DNA from: Sedimentisphaerales bacterium | GTDB taxonomy: Bacteria; Planctomycetota; Phycisphaerae; Sedimentisphaerales; Anaerobacaceae | DNA length: 55,797 nt | Direction of reading: 5' to 3' | Assembly: GCA_016927855.1 (NCBI GenBank) | Contig: JAFGLV010000141.1 | Location: 1-55,797, forward strand | In this document: piece by piece, positions 25,000 through 34,946 of the stretch | Position numbering within the stretch: position 1 is the first letter of the stretch | How the letters are laid out: each line of letters starts with the position of its first letter | The notes under the pieces: model-generated | The model's input: only the letters and a program-made list of their open reading frames with translations | The model's database searches: none | What the model was told of the DNA's origin: nothing | Translations under genes and position numbers: made by a program

Positions 25000-25206
25000 A
25001 CGAACGGCGTATCTTGCGTACAGTAAAACGACGCCAAGGTTCGCACGCAAGCCAAAAGAACCGCTTGCCTATTTCGCAGACACGCGGCTCGGTTGCGGTT
25101 GCGAGGCGCGTCAAGGTTGCGTGCAGCGGCCGGTGGCGCCGCCTGACCCAACCGCGCCACGTAACGAGCCGCGCAACCTCAACCGCGGCCCCTTACCCGA
25201 CTCCGG

Positions 25207-25244
25207 CCAAATCCGCAATCCGAAATCGCAAATCTGAAATCGGG
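25207..25244. repeat. Dispersed palindromic repeat, half copy
   Basis: Only the AATCCGCAATCCGAAATCGC arm and a decayed continuation are present, a few bases downstream of the GH2 stop codon. It looks like a truncated copy of the two fuller elements at 23843 and 24931. Confidence 0.55.
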
Positions 25245-25251
25245 CGCGACC

Positions 25252-28200
25252 CTACTTCACCGTCGCGGCAGTGAGAGCCAGCAACGCCGGCACGCCGCGG
25301 TCTGCATTGACGTAGATCATGTCCACGGAGGCAATCTCCACGTCGGGATAGGGGTTGTTCCATTGCTTGGCGTATGCGACCGCGTTGCCGTCGCTGTTTT
25401 CGTAGGGCCGGGTCCAGGCGATTTGCGCGCCGGGTAGCACCCTGGGCAGCTTCTGCACATAGTGGTCGATGTCGAACTCGCAGTAAATAGGCACGTCTTC
25501 GGTCCGGCCGTCGGCATAGTGCACCACGTATTTGAACAGCGCGAACTTGCGGCGCTGCCGGCGATCCTGGTCGGTCATCCGCCGGTCCAGTCGCGCTGCG
25601 TGCAGGAAGAACAGTGCGTCGGCTTTGGTGTGGACCGGGATGCCGGTGATCTGGCTCGGCAGGTCTTCAGGCAGCCCCTTGCCGCCCAACATGAGCACCT
25701 GAGGCACCGGCGAGGTCGGCATTTCGTAGATGTCGTACTCGACACCGGCGAAGGTCTGTCGGCCTTGAGGCAGGCCCTTGAACGTGCGGCGATCGTCGCC
25801 GAAGAAGCCGCGTTCGTCCTTGTAGGTGGTCGCCTTGGTGTGGATGTCGATCGGCGTATAGTCCGCATTCGCACCGGCGATGACCGTCCTGCCCGCGAAC
25901 GGCGCCTTGAGGTTCCGCAGGACGGTCGCGAGAATCGTCCGCTTTTTCGTTTTGTTCACGGAAATGGCTTCGTTCTCCTGGAAATTCACGTTGCACAGGA
26001 CGACACCGCCTTGACCTTTGACGTAGTGTAACATCGCGCCGATGTTCAGCATGGGCTTGACGGTCTGCGTGAACGCGGCCGGACGCTGGATCTTGATCTG
26101 GATGTTGTCCATGCCGATGTTTCTGGCCTTGCCGGCCGCGAACGTGAAGCCGCCGAGCCGGACCGTCAGGACTTTGGCTTTGCGAGGCGGGTCGATCGGG
26201 CAGCGCACCGCGTCACCGTCAGCGGTCAGCTCGAACCGCACCGGATCGCTCCCGTCGAACAGGAGCGTCACATGGCCCGTCGGGTTGTAGTTGACGGACT
26301 GATCGTGGGAGTATTCGGTGATCGTCTCCTCGTGCGGCAGCGTGATCGTGAATTCGTAGGGTGAACCGTCCTGCGGCGCCGGGAAGTCCATGATGAGCGG
26401 CCAGCCGTCAGAGCCGACGAAGCCGTTAGTCATGTTGTCCCAGCCGAAGAAGCTGCTGTGCGCGAACGGCGCGATCTCGTCGTAGTCGACGACGTACGTG
26501 AACGCATCCGACGCGACGTATTCGTCAGCGGTCCAGCCGAAGATCTTCTCGCCCGAGAGCATGACGACGTCGCCGGTGGTCAAACCGCTCGTCAGCGGAT
26601 CGCGCACTGGCGGGAAGGTGACACGCTCCCGCTTGAACTTGCGTATGAGGTGGTCGACGCCGACAATGCGATTGTAGTCGGCCAGACCGTCGGGAGTCAG
26701 GCCGTGGAGGACGATGTACCCGCCGCGATCCCAGAACGCCCTGACCTGATCTATGTTGCCAGCGAGCGTAGCGAGATGGCTCGGCGTTGCCGAAATCACC
26801 GCGATCTTCTTGTCCACGTCGCTAATGGCCGCAAGCACATCGGGTGCCTTGCTGTATTGCACGCCGATCGCGTCCATTACCTTGCCCAACTGCTCGTCGG
26901 CAATCACCGCCGCGACCTGGGCGATTTCCTGCCGGTAGTGGCGTGCGTGCTCGACGAGGTTCACTAGGAGCGTCTGAGCGACAGCCGATTGATGGAGCTT
27001 GCGCCCCATCACGAGCTGGCATAGGTACATTACCCCTTTGTCCACCGGGACCTCGACCAGCGCGCTGTTGGCCAGACGTGGGCCGACCTGGAGCAGGCTC
27101 TTGCCGCCGCGGGTGGGTTTGACATAAGCGTTCCGGTACACCCAATGGTCGCCGGGCCAAGTGAAGAAATCCTTGTCCCGCAAGCCCGTGAAGATCGGAT
27201 GGGACGTGTCCTCGATGAAGGCGGTCTTGCCGTCGGCTGCGGGCACCTCCATGTCGAAGCTGTCCCGACGCGTGCGTTGCGCCAGCTCCATCTCGGCTGG
27301 CAGAGCCTGGTACTTCAAGACGTTCGTCTGGTCGAGCACGATCACCGCGTTGCCGCGCGATGCGAAGCCGGCTAAGGCAGTCGAAGTACTGTCCGCTTCG
27401 GTCAGCGCGTCGGGACAGACGATCAAGACCTTCGTTCCAGGCAGCTTGTCGAGACTGTCCGCCCGTACGTAGCTGATACCTGTGCGGTCAAGGAACGCGG
27501 CGAGCATCCTTCTCGGGTCATACACCGCGACATCGCCCGTGCCACCTTGAGTCTTGACCGGCGGCAAGACGGAGACTGACTTCGTATCGCGGAAGACCTC
27601 CTCGCCGTCCACCGACAGCTTCAGGACCAACTCGCCTTCCTGACGCGCGCTCACCGGGGGCAGGGCGATCTCCTCGTCGAACTTCTGCGCCGTGCCGGGT
27701 CGGATCGTGTGTTCCGATGTTCTCCTGTAGACTTCAGTCCCGTCTATCGTCAAAACGCGAGTGAATGCGATCAGGTCGGGGTAGTGCGTGTCGTTGAAGA
27801 TTCCGAAGGTGCGTTTGACGATCTGTCCCGACCCGAAGGTCCAGTCCCACTGGCGTGTGAAGACGGCGCGAGGCGCGTTGGCGACGCGCGAGCGAGGTCC
27901 ACCTTCACCTCCCAGCCAGAAGTGCCACCCGGCGTACAAGCCAGCCCACCGGTAGCCTTCCTGCAACATGCGATAGCAGGTCGCGATCGCCTCTTTCGTC
28001 GCGGCTTTGCCCTGGAAGGCAACCTCGCCACCCCACATCGCATAATCGGCCGGGTTGATCCCGTTCGCGTAATAATCCTCGCCGATATAGCGGGGGCGCT
28101 CCATGTCCCACTTCCAGCGGCCGCGCCCGCCGCCTTCGACGAACGGTTCGTAAGCGAGGTCGGGGTAGCGCACGTCGAACGTCGCGACGTAGTGATCGCC

Positions 28201-30318
28201 ATGTACGCCGAGCGTGTTGTTCTTCAGGGCGCCGCCGCCGTCGATCATGACGCTGCGCGTCGGGTCGGCTTCCATCACGGCGTCGTGGCACTTGGCGATT
28301 TCCGCCTCGTACTCGTCCATGAGCGGGCTGTTGCCCAGCAGGTTGATCAGGTTGATGTACGCAAATTCGTTCTCGATGGACCAGATCTGAATCGAAGGGT
28401 GATTCCGCTCGCCTTTGACCTGAGCGACGCACTGGTCGCGCCAGTTCTGCATGAGCTTGACCTTCATGGCGGTACCGCCTTGCTTGCGGCGGATTTCCGG
28501 GTCGCTCTCGGAGAAGTCCGAGCCGATCCGTTGGCCGTCGAGCGAGCAGTTGCGCCGAACGACCAGGCCGTTACGGCCCATGAAATCCAGCGCCTCCGGG
28601 ATCTCCAGACCTTGCCATAGCGTGTGCGTACTGCCCTGGCCGGCAGTCGTGTACCGCATGAACCGCACGTTGGCCTGTCGGTACGCCTGGACGAAATCCT
28701 CCGGCATCGATCCGGTGTTTCCGATCAGGTCGGCCCACAGGTGCCAGACGACGCCGTTTAGCGTGAACTTGCGCCCCTCGGTCTTCCACTGGCGATAGCC
28801 GAAACTCGTCTCTCTGGTGTCCACCGCCTGGCCGTCGATCGTGACGATCGTGCGAAGGCGGTAGAGGTTAGGCGAATCCGGCCACCAAAGCTTGGGGTTG
28901 GCCCACGCGTCGCGGAGCGTGGAGATTTGCGTCGCGCCGGCGCCGAGGGTGAACGGTTTGGCCGCGAGCACCTTCTCGACCTGGCCGGTCGCGTCGTTGA
29001 CGGCTTCCCAGCGAATCTCGCCGGAGGCGCCCGCGTCGGTGTTGTTGGTCAACGTCACGTCGGCCTCAAGTTGTTTCCGATCGACCAGCGGCTTGACGAA
29101 AACGTCGGATGCATAGACATCGCCGGCTACGACGAGCCTCGGCGTGCAGAGGATGCCCGATTGCGGGGAGTTCCAGATCGGATAGTCCAGGTCCTGAAAA
29201 CCGTCGTGGAAGAACTTCAGCGGCAGGTTGAACGTCCTGCGCAGTTTGAGGGGCCGGTCAGGGTCGGCGGTACGGCCGTACCAGGCGTCGCGGATGCCGA
29301 CCCAGATTTCGTTCGTCTCTCCGGGCTCGATGGCCTTGCTCACGTCGATCTGGAAATGGCAGAAGGGATTCCTCTCGAAACCGCAGTAGACCCCATTGAC
29401 ATAGACGGTTGTGTTCAAGCTGTTCTGCGGAAAGTCGAGGTAGAACGACCGCCCGGCGAGACTCGCCGGCACATTGACCCGCGTGCGATACCAGAGCCGG
29501 TGGGCAAGCACCAGGTCCGGCCGGCTGACGTTCTTGTCCGACGGCACTTCGATCGCCTTGAAGAAAGTCACCTCAGGCAAAGCCTCGATCGGTGCGGCCA
29601 CTTCACCCGGCATCTGCTCGTCGTCGCGGGTCACCTCCCACAAGCCCTTCAGCGAGACGCTCGACCGTTGGCCCACAGGAGCGTCAGGCAGTTGAAAGAC
29701 GTTCTTCGCAGCCGCTTCGTCCCGCTCATCCCGTCCTGTCTCGCCGGGCTGGTACTTCGAGTTGGGATGGAATTGATCTCGGCAGAGGCAGATGGCGTCG
29801 CAGGCGTACAGGATGCGCTGCGTCTTGCCCTCTTCGTCCTTCGTTTTCGGGATGCGTATCTCCAGCGTATGCACCCCGGCGGGCAGTTCCACGTCCCCGG
29901 CCTTGAGCCAGGCGACCTCGCAGAAATAGTCGATCTCCATCAAATCGGTGGTGAGATCGTCGGGGCCGACGTGCCGGTAATCGCCCCCGTCGATGCGGTA
30001 CTCGAAAGGCGAGCGGACGAACTCGAACCCGATGCGGGTCCAGACTTCGTAGGTCCCTTCCGCCTTGATCTGGAAGGGGTAGCGAATGACGATGGCGTCG
30101 GTCTTCACCTCGTTCTCGACTTTATCGGCGTCGATAGCGAGGTGCATCCACTTGGCGTTCGAGAGGAAATGGGCGTTGCCCCAGCCGGTATTGCTGACCT
30201 CCACATTCGTGGTGCCGGCCTCGCCTTCGAGCCATACGAATTCGGCCGCCCATGCCGGGACCGCCGTCACGCTCACCAGAACGACCAGCTTCCCGACGGT
30301 GCGCATCCAACTCAGCAC
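25252..30318 (-). CDS. Very large exported GH2 glycoside hydrolase with extra domains
   Basis: This 1688-residue product is about 1.5 times the length of a typical GH2 beta-galactosidase. It has a signal peptide (1-24), a carbohydrate-binding-like domain (about 25-170), GH2 sugar-binding (about 215-400), Ig-like (about 410-510) and TIM-barrel (about 520-870) domains. Glu651 in 'IWSIENEFAY' fits the acid/base, and Glu747 in 'RYIGEDYYAN' is a candidate nucleophile. After residue 900 come two stretches that resemble class I glutamine-amidotransferase folds (about 930-1125 and 1135-1285), a beta-sandwich beginning 'GWDNMTNGFVGSDGWPL' (about 1289-1420), and a third such fold-like region. The start is GTG with AAGGGA six bases upstream. 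The substrate is unknown; a beta-galactoside or glucuronide in a complex glycan is likely. Confidence 0.85.
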   Translation of the reverse strand: MLSWMRTVGKLVVLVSVTAVPAWAAEFVWLEGEAGTTNVEVSNTGWGNAHFLSNAKWMHLAIDADKVENEVKTDAIVIRYPFQIKAEGTYEVWTRIGFEFVRSPFEYRIDGGDYRHVGPDDLTTDLMEIDYFCEVAWLKAGDVELPAGVHTLEIRIPKTKDEEGKTQRILYACDAICLCRDQFHPNSKYQPGETGRDERDEAAAKNVFQLPDAPVGQRSSVSLKGLWEVTRDDEQMPGEVAAPIEALPEVTFFKAIEVPSDKNVSRPDLVLAHRLWYRTRVNVPASLAGRSFYLDFPQNSLNTTVYVNGVYCGFERNPFCHFQIDVSKAIEPGETNEIWVGIRDAWYGRTADPDRPLKLRRTFNLPLKFFHDGFQDLDYPIWNSPQSGILCTPRLVVAGDVYASDVFVKPLVDRKQLEADVTLTNNTDAGASGEIRWEAVNDATGQVEKVLAAKPFTLGAGATQISTLRDAWANPKLWWPDSPNLYRLRTIVTIDGQAVDTRETSFGYRQWKTEGRKFTLNGVVWHLWADLIGNTGSMPEDFVQAYRQANVRFMRYTTAGQGSTHTLWQGLEIPEALDFMGRNGLVVRRNCSLDGQRIGSDFSESDPEIRRKQGGTAMKVKLMQNWRDQCVAQVKGERNHPSIQIWSIENEFAYINLINLLGNSPLMDEYEAEIAKCHDAVMEADPTRSVMIDGGGALKNNTLGVHGDHYVATFDVRYPDLAYEPFVEGGGRGRWKWDMERPRYIGEDYYANGINPADYAMWGGEVAFQGKAATKEAIATCYRMLQEGYRWAGLYAGWHFWLGGEGGPRSRVANAPRAVFTRQWDWTFGSGQIVKRTFGIFNDTHYPDLIAFTRVLTIDGTEVYRRTSEHTIRPGTAQKFDEEIALPPVSARQEGELVLKLSVDGEEVFRDTKSVSVLPPVKTQGGTGDVAVYDPRRMLAAFLDRTGISYVRADSLDKLPGTKVLIVCPDALTEADSTSTALAGFASRGNAVIVLDQTNVLKYQALPAEMELAQRTRRDSFDMEVPAADGKTAFIEDTSHPIFTGLRDKDFFTWPGDHWVYRNAYVKPTRGGKSLLQVGPRLANSALVEVPVDKGVMYLCQLVMGRKLHQSAVAQTLLVNLVEHARHYRQEIAQVAAVIADEQLGKVMDAIGVQYSKAPDVLAAISDVDKKIAVISATPSHLATLAGNIDQVRAFWDRGGYIVLHGLTPDGLADYNRIVGVDHLIRKFKRERVTFPPVRDPLTSGLTTGDVVMLSGEKIFGWTADEYVASDAFTYVVDYDEIAPFAHSSFFGWDNMTNGFVGSDGWPLIMDFPAPQDGSPYEFTITLPHEETITEYSHDQSVNYNPTGHVTLLFDGSDPVRFELTADGDAVRCPIDPPRKAKVLTVRLGGFTFAAGKARNIGMDNIQIKIQRPAAFTQTVKPMLNIGAMLHYVKGQGGVVLCNVNFQENEAISVNKTKKRTILATVLRNLKAPFAGRTVIAGANADYTPIDIHTKATTYKDERGFFGDDRRTFKGLPQGRQTFAGVEYDIYEMPTSPVPQVLMLGGKGLPEDLPSQITGIPVHTKADALFFLHAARLDRRMTDQDRRQRRKFALFKYVVHYADGRTEDVPIYCEFDIDHYVQKLPRVLPGAQIAWTRPYENSDGNAVAYAKQWNNPYPDVEIASVDMIYVNADRGVPALLALTAATVK

Positions 30319-30418
30319 GATGATTCCCTTTCAATGCACCCGGCCTGACAAACGTAGGACTGTCGCCCGATGATACCAGAACCAGGCGCCAGGCTCCAAT
30401 CCTCGCTCCTGCTCTCGC

Positions 30419-30447
30419 TTGATTCCGCTGAGCGAAGAGCATAATAT
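30419..30447 (+). promoter_or_regulatory. Candidate promoter of the ribose-type operon
   Basis: TTGATT (30419-30424), a 17-base spacer and TAATAT (30442-30447) lie about 70 bases before the ribokinase start. Each box matches four of six consensus positions. This is the only pair with good spacing I found in the 201-bp divergent gap between the GH2 gene and the operon. Confidence 0.3.
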
Positions 30448-30519
30448 GAGGCAAGAGCAACCCAAACGAGCGTCGCGGCCGCAGTCGTCGGACGTAGGTG
30501 TGGGAAAGGTGGACCGAGC

Positions 30520-31452
30520 GTGGGAGACGTCAGAATCGTCGTCGTCGGCAGTTCCAACATGGACCTGGTGGTCAAGTCCCCCAGGATTCCGGCGGCGGGA
30601 GAGACAGTGCTGGGCGGGGACCTCATCATGGTCCCGGGCGGCAAGGGCGCGAATCAGGCCGTCGCGGCCGCCAGACTTGGCGCGCACGTTCAATTCGTCG
30701 CGAGACTGGGCAACGATGTATTCGGACGGAATTGCCTCGAGAATTTCGCTAGCGTGGGACTCGACACGGCCCATGTGACCATGACACCCAACGCTCCTTC
30801 CGGCGTCGCACTTATCACCGTCGATGACGCGGGCCAGAACGCTATTGTCGTCGCGCCGGGAGCGAACGCCAGGCTCTCTCCCGAAGATGTTCGAAGGGCG
30901 GCGGCAGACATTCGCTCCGCCGGCGCCGTGGTGACGCAGTTGGAGGTGCCGCTGGACACGGTCCAGTGCGCCGCCGAATTAGCCCGCGACGCCGGTGTGC
31001 CGTTCATTCTGGATCCTGCGCCGGCGCGGAAGCTCTCGCCCACGTTGCTCGCGCTGGTGGACGTGCTGACGCCTAACGAGACCGAAGCCCGGATACTGAC
31101 GGGCATCGACGTGACCGACGAGAACTCTGCATGCGAGGCCGCCAGGCGGCTCTTGGCATCCGGCGTCAAAGTGGCCATCGTGACTATGGGTGCCCAGGGA
31201 TTCTTGCTGGCTACCGGCGATACGACGGAGTTCTTTGCCGCGGCGCCGGTCAAGGCGGTCGATACGACGGCCGCCGGCGATGCTTTCACCGGAAGTCTCG
31301 CCGTGGGTTTGGCCCGGGGACAATCGCTGCGCGAGGCCGCGACCTTCGCCGGCCGCGTAGCTGCGTTGTCGGTCACGAGGAGAGGGGCGCAATCATCTAT
31401 GCCGACGAGGCAAGAAGTCGAAGAATTTCATCCGAAAATGAGTTCGTTCTGA
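30520..31452 (+). CDS. rbsK: Ribokinase (PfkB family)
   Basis: This 310-residue cytoplasmic kinase should phosphorylate ribose or a similar pentose with ATP. Visible are the N-terminal 'SSNMDLV', the PfkB sugar-binding signature 'PGGKGANQAVAAARLG', 'LTPNETEA' and the catalytic anion-hole motif 'DTTAAGDAFTG' with its Asp base. The start is GTG with AAAGGTGG eight bases upstream. It is the first gene of a tight operon with the ABC importer, with the next gene 10 bases away. The family is certain; the sugar could be ribose or another sugar that enters through the importer. Confidence 0.93.
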   Translation: MGDVRIVVVGSSNMDLVVKSPRIPAAGETVLGGDLIMVPGGKGANQAVAAARLGAHVQFVARLGNDVFGRNCLENFASVGLDTAHVTMTPNAPSGVALITVDDAGQNAIVVAPGANARLSPEDVRRAAADIRSAGAVVTQLEVPLDTVQCAAELARDAGVPFILDPAPARKLSPTLLALVDVLTPNETEARILTGIDVTDENSACEAARRLLASGVKVAIVTMGAQGFLLATGDTTEFFAAAPVKAVDTTAAGDAFTGSLAVGLARGQSLREAATFAGRVAALSVTRRGAQSSMPTRQEVEEFHPKMSSF

Positions 31453-31462
31453 GGACGCAGCC

Positions 31463-32413
31463 ATGAATCGACCGAGGACATCAACTGGACAACTGCTGTT
31501 GGTTTCGCTCATGGGACTCGCTGTCTCAGTAGTGGGATGCCACAAGCACCCAGACGACAAGCCGACGGTGGCATTGATCGTCAAGTCGCTGGCCAACGAG
31601 TTCTTCAAGACGATGGAAGAAGGCGCCAGGGCGCACCACGACCAGCACCAGGACGAGTACGACCTGAAGGTTATCGGGATCAAGAACGAGACCGACGTGA
31701 CGCAGCAGATCGAGTGTGTGGAGCTAGTGATGGCGCAGGGCGTCGATGCGATTGTAATCGCTCCGGCCGATTCGAAGGCCCTGGTGCCTGTCTGCAAGCG
31801 GGCGATGGATGCCGGCATCGTCGTCGTCAATATCGACAACAAGCTCGATGCCGACGTACTCCGCGAGAAGAATGCGACGATCCCCTTCGTCGGGCCGGAC
31901 AATCGCAAAGGAGCGGCGATGGCCGGCACGTACTTGGCAGACCGGCTGCAACGCGGCGATGAAGTCGCCATCATCGAGGGAGCGCCCAACGCCTTCAACG
32001 GCATTCAGCGCAAGCAAGGTTTCGAGGACGCCATGCAGGCGGCCGGGATGAACGTCGTCAGCTCCCAGACGGGTTACTGGGAAACGGACAAGGCCCAGCC
32101 CGTCGCTTCGGCGCTCATCAACGGACATCCGGACCTGAAGGCCATTCTCTGCGCCAACGACAGCATGGCGCTGGGAGCGGTAGCTGCCCTGCGGGATGCC
32201 GGCAAGGGTCGCAGCGTCTATGTGATCGGCTTCGACAACATCGCTGCAGCCCAACGGCTGCTCAAGGAGGGTCGAATCCTCTGTACCGTGGACCAGCACG
32301 CTGACAAGCTGGCGTCGTTCGGCATCGAGCACGCCTTGCAGATGCTCAAGGGGGAGGCTGCCGGCGTTGATCAAGAGACTCCCGTCGACCTCATTACGGC
32401 CGAAATGCTCTGA
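31463..32413 (+). CDS. rbsB: Ribose-type ABC importer, substrate-binding lipoprotein
   Basis: The product is 316 residues. A signal peptide ends in a lipobox with Cys26 (SVVGC), so the protein is probably membrane anchored, unlike the free periplasmic RbsB of E. coli. The mature part is a periplasmic-binding-protein type 1 fold: 'VALIVKSLANEFFKTMEEG', 'GVDAIVIAPADSKAL', 'NIDNKLD', 'IEGAPNAFNGIQRKQGF' and 'AILCANDSMALGAVAAL', all typical of the RbsB/XylF group. Its gene lies between ribokinase and the ATPase with gaps of 10 and 2 bases. The ligand is most likely a monosaccharide. Confidence 0.9.
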   Translation: MNRPRTSTGQLLLVSLMGLAVSVVGCHKHPDDKPTVALIVKSLANEFFKTMEEGARAHHDQHQDEYDLKVIGIKNETDVTQQIECVELVMAQGVDAIVIAPADSKALVPVCKRAMDAGIVVVNIDNKLDADVLREKNATIPFVGPDNRKGAAMAGTYLADRLQRGDEVAIIEGAPNAFNGIQRKQGFEDAMQAAGMNVVSSQTGYWETDKAQPVASALINGHPDLKAILCANDSMALGAVAALRDAGKGRSVYVIGFDNIAAAQRLLKEGRILCTVDQHADKLASFGIEHALQMLKGEAAGVDQETPVDLITAEML

Positions 32414-32415
32414 CC

Positions 32416-33933
32416 ATGCCGCCTGTATCGAACACACTTCTAACGGTCGCCGGGGTGGACAAGACCTTCCCCGGCGTCCGGGCCTTGGCGCACGTGGATC
32501 TGGACGTTCGCGCCGGGGAGGTCCACGCCCTGGTCGGCGAGAACGGCGCCGGTAAGAGCACGCTCGCGCGGATCATCGCCGGCATCGACATGCCCGAGGC
32601 GGGCAGGATGCTGCTGGCGGATCGGCCGTATCGGCCCAAGGGTCGAAAGGACGCTGAGGCTATGGGCGTGCGCATTGTCATGCAGGAACTCAACCTCATC
32701 GGAACCTTGAGCGTGGCGGAGAACGTATTCATCGACCGCCTGCCCAGCCGCTTTGGCTTTATCGATTACGGCGTGCTGAATAGGGCCACGCGCAACGTGA
32801 TGGCGCAGGTGGGTCTCGACCGGGTCGATCCGTCGATGCCGGTCGGTTCGCTCGGCGTGGGACAGCAGCAGATGGTGGAGATTGCCGCCGGCTTGTCGCG
32901 CCGGTGTCGGGTTCTGGCACTCGACGAACCCACTGCGTCCCTGACCGACAACGAAGTCAGCCTGCTCTTCGCACAGATCGAGAGGCTCAAGGCCGAAGGC
33001 GTCGGGATCATCTACATCTCACACCGTATCGAAGAAATACTCCGTATCGCGGACTGGGTGACAGTACTGCGGGATGGCAAGGTCGTAGGCACGCGCGAGG
33101 CGGCCGGTTTGGACTGTGACGAAGTCATCCGCCTGATGGTTGGTCGCGACATGGTCAAGGCGGCACCTGCGCTAACGGGCGTGCGGAGCGACCTGGCGTT
33201 GCGCGTTATCGCTCTGCGCGGCGGTGATAAGGTTCGTGACGTTTCATTCGACGCCTATCGCGGCGAGATCCTCGGTGTGACCGGGCTAATGGGTTCCGGG
33301 CGGACCGAGGCTATGAGGCTGGTCTTCGGCGCCGACCCGCGCGAGGCAGGGGACATCTATCTTGGCGGCAGCGAGCGGCCCGCGCGCATTCGCACGCCCA
33401 AAGACGCCGTCGAACGGGGCATGGCGCTTCTGACCGAAGACCGCAAAGCCCAGGGGCTACTCCTTTCCCTGTCGGTGCGGGCGAACATTTCGATCACGCG
33501 CCTGGCTGACGTGAGCCGGCTGGGCTGGATCGACAGTGCCCTGGAGAGCGCGGCGGCGCGGAGCTATGTGGAGTCGCTGAACATCCGCTGCGCGTCACCC
33601 GAGCAGAGCGTCGGTCAGCTCAGCGGTGGCAACCAGCAGAAGGTCGTCATCGCCAAGTGGCTCTATCGCGATTGCGACGTTCTCATCTTCGACGAGCCGA
33701 CGCGCGGGATCGACGTGGGAGCCAAATTCGAGATATATCAGATGCTGGCCGCGCTGGCACGAAAGGGCAAAGCTGTCGTCTTTGTCTCGTCTGACCTCAA
33801 CGAGCTGATGGCGATCTCCAGCCGGATCATGGTCCTTTCGGCCGGCCGGGTGGCGGAGGTGTTCGAACAAGGCGCGTGGTCCGAGGAACGCGTTCTGTCG
33901 GCGGCATTCAGCGGATACATCACGGCGGATTGA
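32416..33933 (+). CDS. rbsA: Ribose-type ABC importer, double ATPase
   Basis: This 505-residue protein holds two ATPase domains in tandem, as in RbsA, XylG and AraG. The first has Walker A 'GENGAGKST', signature-like 'LGVGQQQM' and Walker B 'VLALDEPTASLTD'. The second has a degenerate Walker A ('GLMGSGRTE'), the typical 'LSGGNQQKVVIAKWL' signature and 'LIFDEPTRGIDVG'. This asymmetry is normal for the family. It should power sugar import together with the permease encoded nine bases downstream. Confidence 0.94.
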   Translation: MPPVSNTLLTVAGVDKTFPGVRALAHVDLDVRAGEVHALVGENGAGKSTLARIIAGIDMPEAGRMLLADRPYRPKGRKDAEAMGVRIVMQELNLIGTLSVAENVFIDRLPSRFGFIDYGVLNRATRNVMAQVGLDRVDPSMPVGSLGVGQQQMVEIAAGLSRRCRVLALDEPTASLTDNEVSLLFAQIERLKAEGVGIIYISHRIEEILRIADWVTVLRDGKVVGTREAAGLDCDEVIRLMVGRDMVKAAPALTGVRSDLALRVIALRGGDKVRDVSFDAYRGEILGVTGLMGSGRTEAMRLVFGADPREAGDIYLGGSERPARIRTPKDAVERGMALLTEDRKAQGLLLSLSVRANISITRLADVSRLGWIDSALESAAARSYVESLNIRCASPEQSVGQLSGGNQQKVVIAKWLYRDCDVLIFDEPTRGIDVGAKFEIYQMLAALARKGKAVVFVSSDLNELMAISSRIMVLSAGRVAEVFEQGAWSEERVLSAAFSGYITAD

Positions 33934-33942
33934 AGGCAAGCT

Positions 33943-34911
33943 ATGGGCGGATCGAATCAAGGCAGGGGACTCGAGGTAAGGCGCGTGGCTGGCGACTATC
34001 TCGGCATGGTCGTGGCGCTGCTGGCGCTCGTGATCGTGTTCAGCCTGTCGGCAAAGAACTTCTTCACCGCGACCACCTTCCGAACGATCGCCAACCAGAT
34101 TCCCGACACGACCATCGTCGCGGTCGGCATGACGTTCGTGCTGATCATCGCCGGGATCGACCTCTCGGTGAGTTCGGTCCTGGCGCTGGCGGGTGCGGTC
34201 TTGGGGATCGTCCTCGTCAACTGGGGTTGGCCTTTGCCTCTGGCGATCGTCGTGTGCCTGGTCGTGGGTTTGGTCTGCGGAGCGGTCAACGGCCTGGTCG
34301 TGGTCCGCTGGAGGCTGCCTTCCTTCATCGTCACGCTGGGGATGCTCGAAGCGGCCCGAGGCGCGGCCTACCGCGTGACGCAATCGCGGACGATATACGT
34401 CGGTGGGCCTCTGGAAGCGATTACCGATACGACGATACTGGGCCTGTCGCTGCCTTTGATCGGCGCGATTCTCATCGTTGTTGTCGGCCAACTAGTACTG
34501 TCGCGCACCGTCTTCGGCCGGTACCTGATTGCCATCGGCACGAACGAGGAAGCGGTTCGGCTCTCCGGCATCGATCCGCGTCCCTACAAGGTCGCTGTCT
34601 TCCTTCTCTGTAGTTCTCTGGCGGCTGTGGCTGCGGTGATTCGCGCCGCGCGCATGTCTTCAGCCAATCCGAACGCGGCCATCGGCTTTGAACTGGAGGT
34701 CATCGCCGCGGTCGTCATCGGCGGCACCAGCCTCATGGGCGGACGAGGCTCCGTCGTCCGTTCCTTCTTCGGCGTGCTTATCATCGCGGTATTGGGCGCC
34801 GGCCTGGCGCAGATCGGCGCACAGGAGCACACCAAGCGCCTGATTTCCGGATGCGTCATCGTTCTGGCGGTGATTCTGGATCAGTATCGCCGTCGCGTGC
34901 GTAATGCCTAG
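33943..34911 (+). CDS. rbsC: Ribose-type ABC importer, permease
   Basis: This 322-residue inner-membrane protein of the BPD_transp_2 family has about eight to ten helices. The motifs 'AVGMTFVLIIAGIDLSVSSVLALAG' and 'AVVIGGTSLMGGRGSV' are characteristic of RbsC, XylH and AraH. It is the channel component of the importer encoded with the two preceding genes. A single permease gene suggests it acts as a homodimer, as RbsC does. Confidence 0.94.
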   Translation: MGGSNQGRGLEVRRVAGDYLGMVVALLALVIVFSLSAKNFFTATTFRTIANQIPDTTIVAVGMTFVLIIAGIDLSVSSVLALAGAVLGIVLVNWGWPLPLAIVVCLVVGLVCGAVNGLVVVRWRLPSFIVTLGMLEAARGAAYRVTQSRTIYVGGPLEAITDTTILGLSLPLIGAILIVVVGQLVLSRTVFGRYLIAIGTNEEAVRLSGIDPRPYKVAVFLLCSSLAAVAAVIRAARMSSANPNAAIGFELEVIAAVVIGGTSLMGGRGSVVRSFFGVLIIAVLGAGLAQIGAQEHTKRLISGCVIVLAVILDQYRRRVRNA

Positions 34912-34946
34912 GATTGGTGCGTCACCCGCACTGAGGAGATGAGATT

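Larger units (their letters stand above)
24921..25251. other. Intergenic region with two more repeat copies
   Basis: These 331 bases separate the GH2 gene from the Usp gene; both are on the minus strand. Apart from repeat copies at 24931-24999 and 25207-25244, I see only GC-rich sequence with imperfect dyads (ctcggttgcggttgcg against cgcgcaacctcaacc near 25089-25185). The Usp ribosome binding site (GGTGGGG) lies at the edge of a repeat copy. No gene or clear promoter is visible. Confidence 0.45.

Noticed and set aside
28927..30348. 473-codon plus-strand open frame opposite the GH2 gene
   Set aside because: It is the antisense shadow of conserved GH2 sugar-binding domains and has no recognisable motif.
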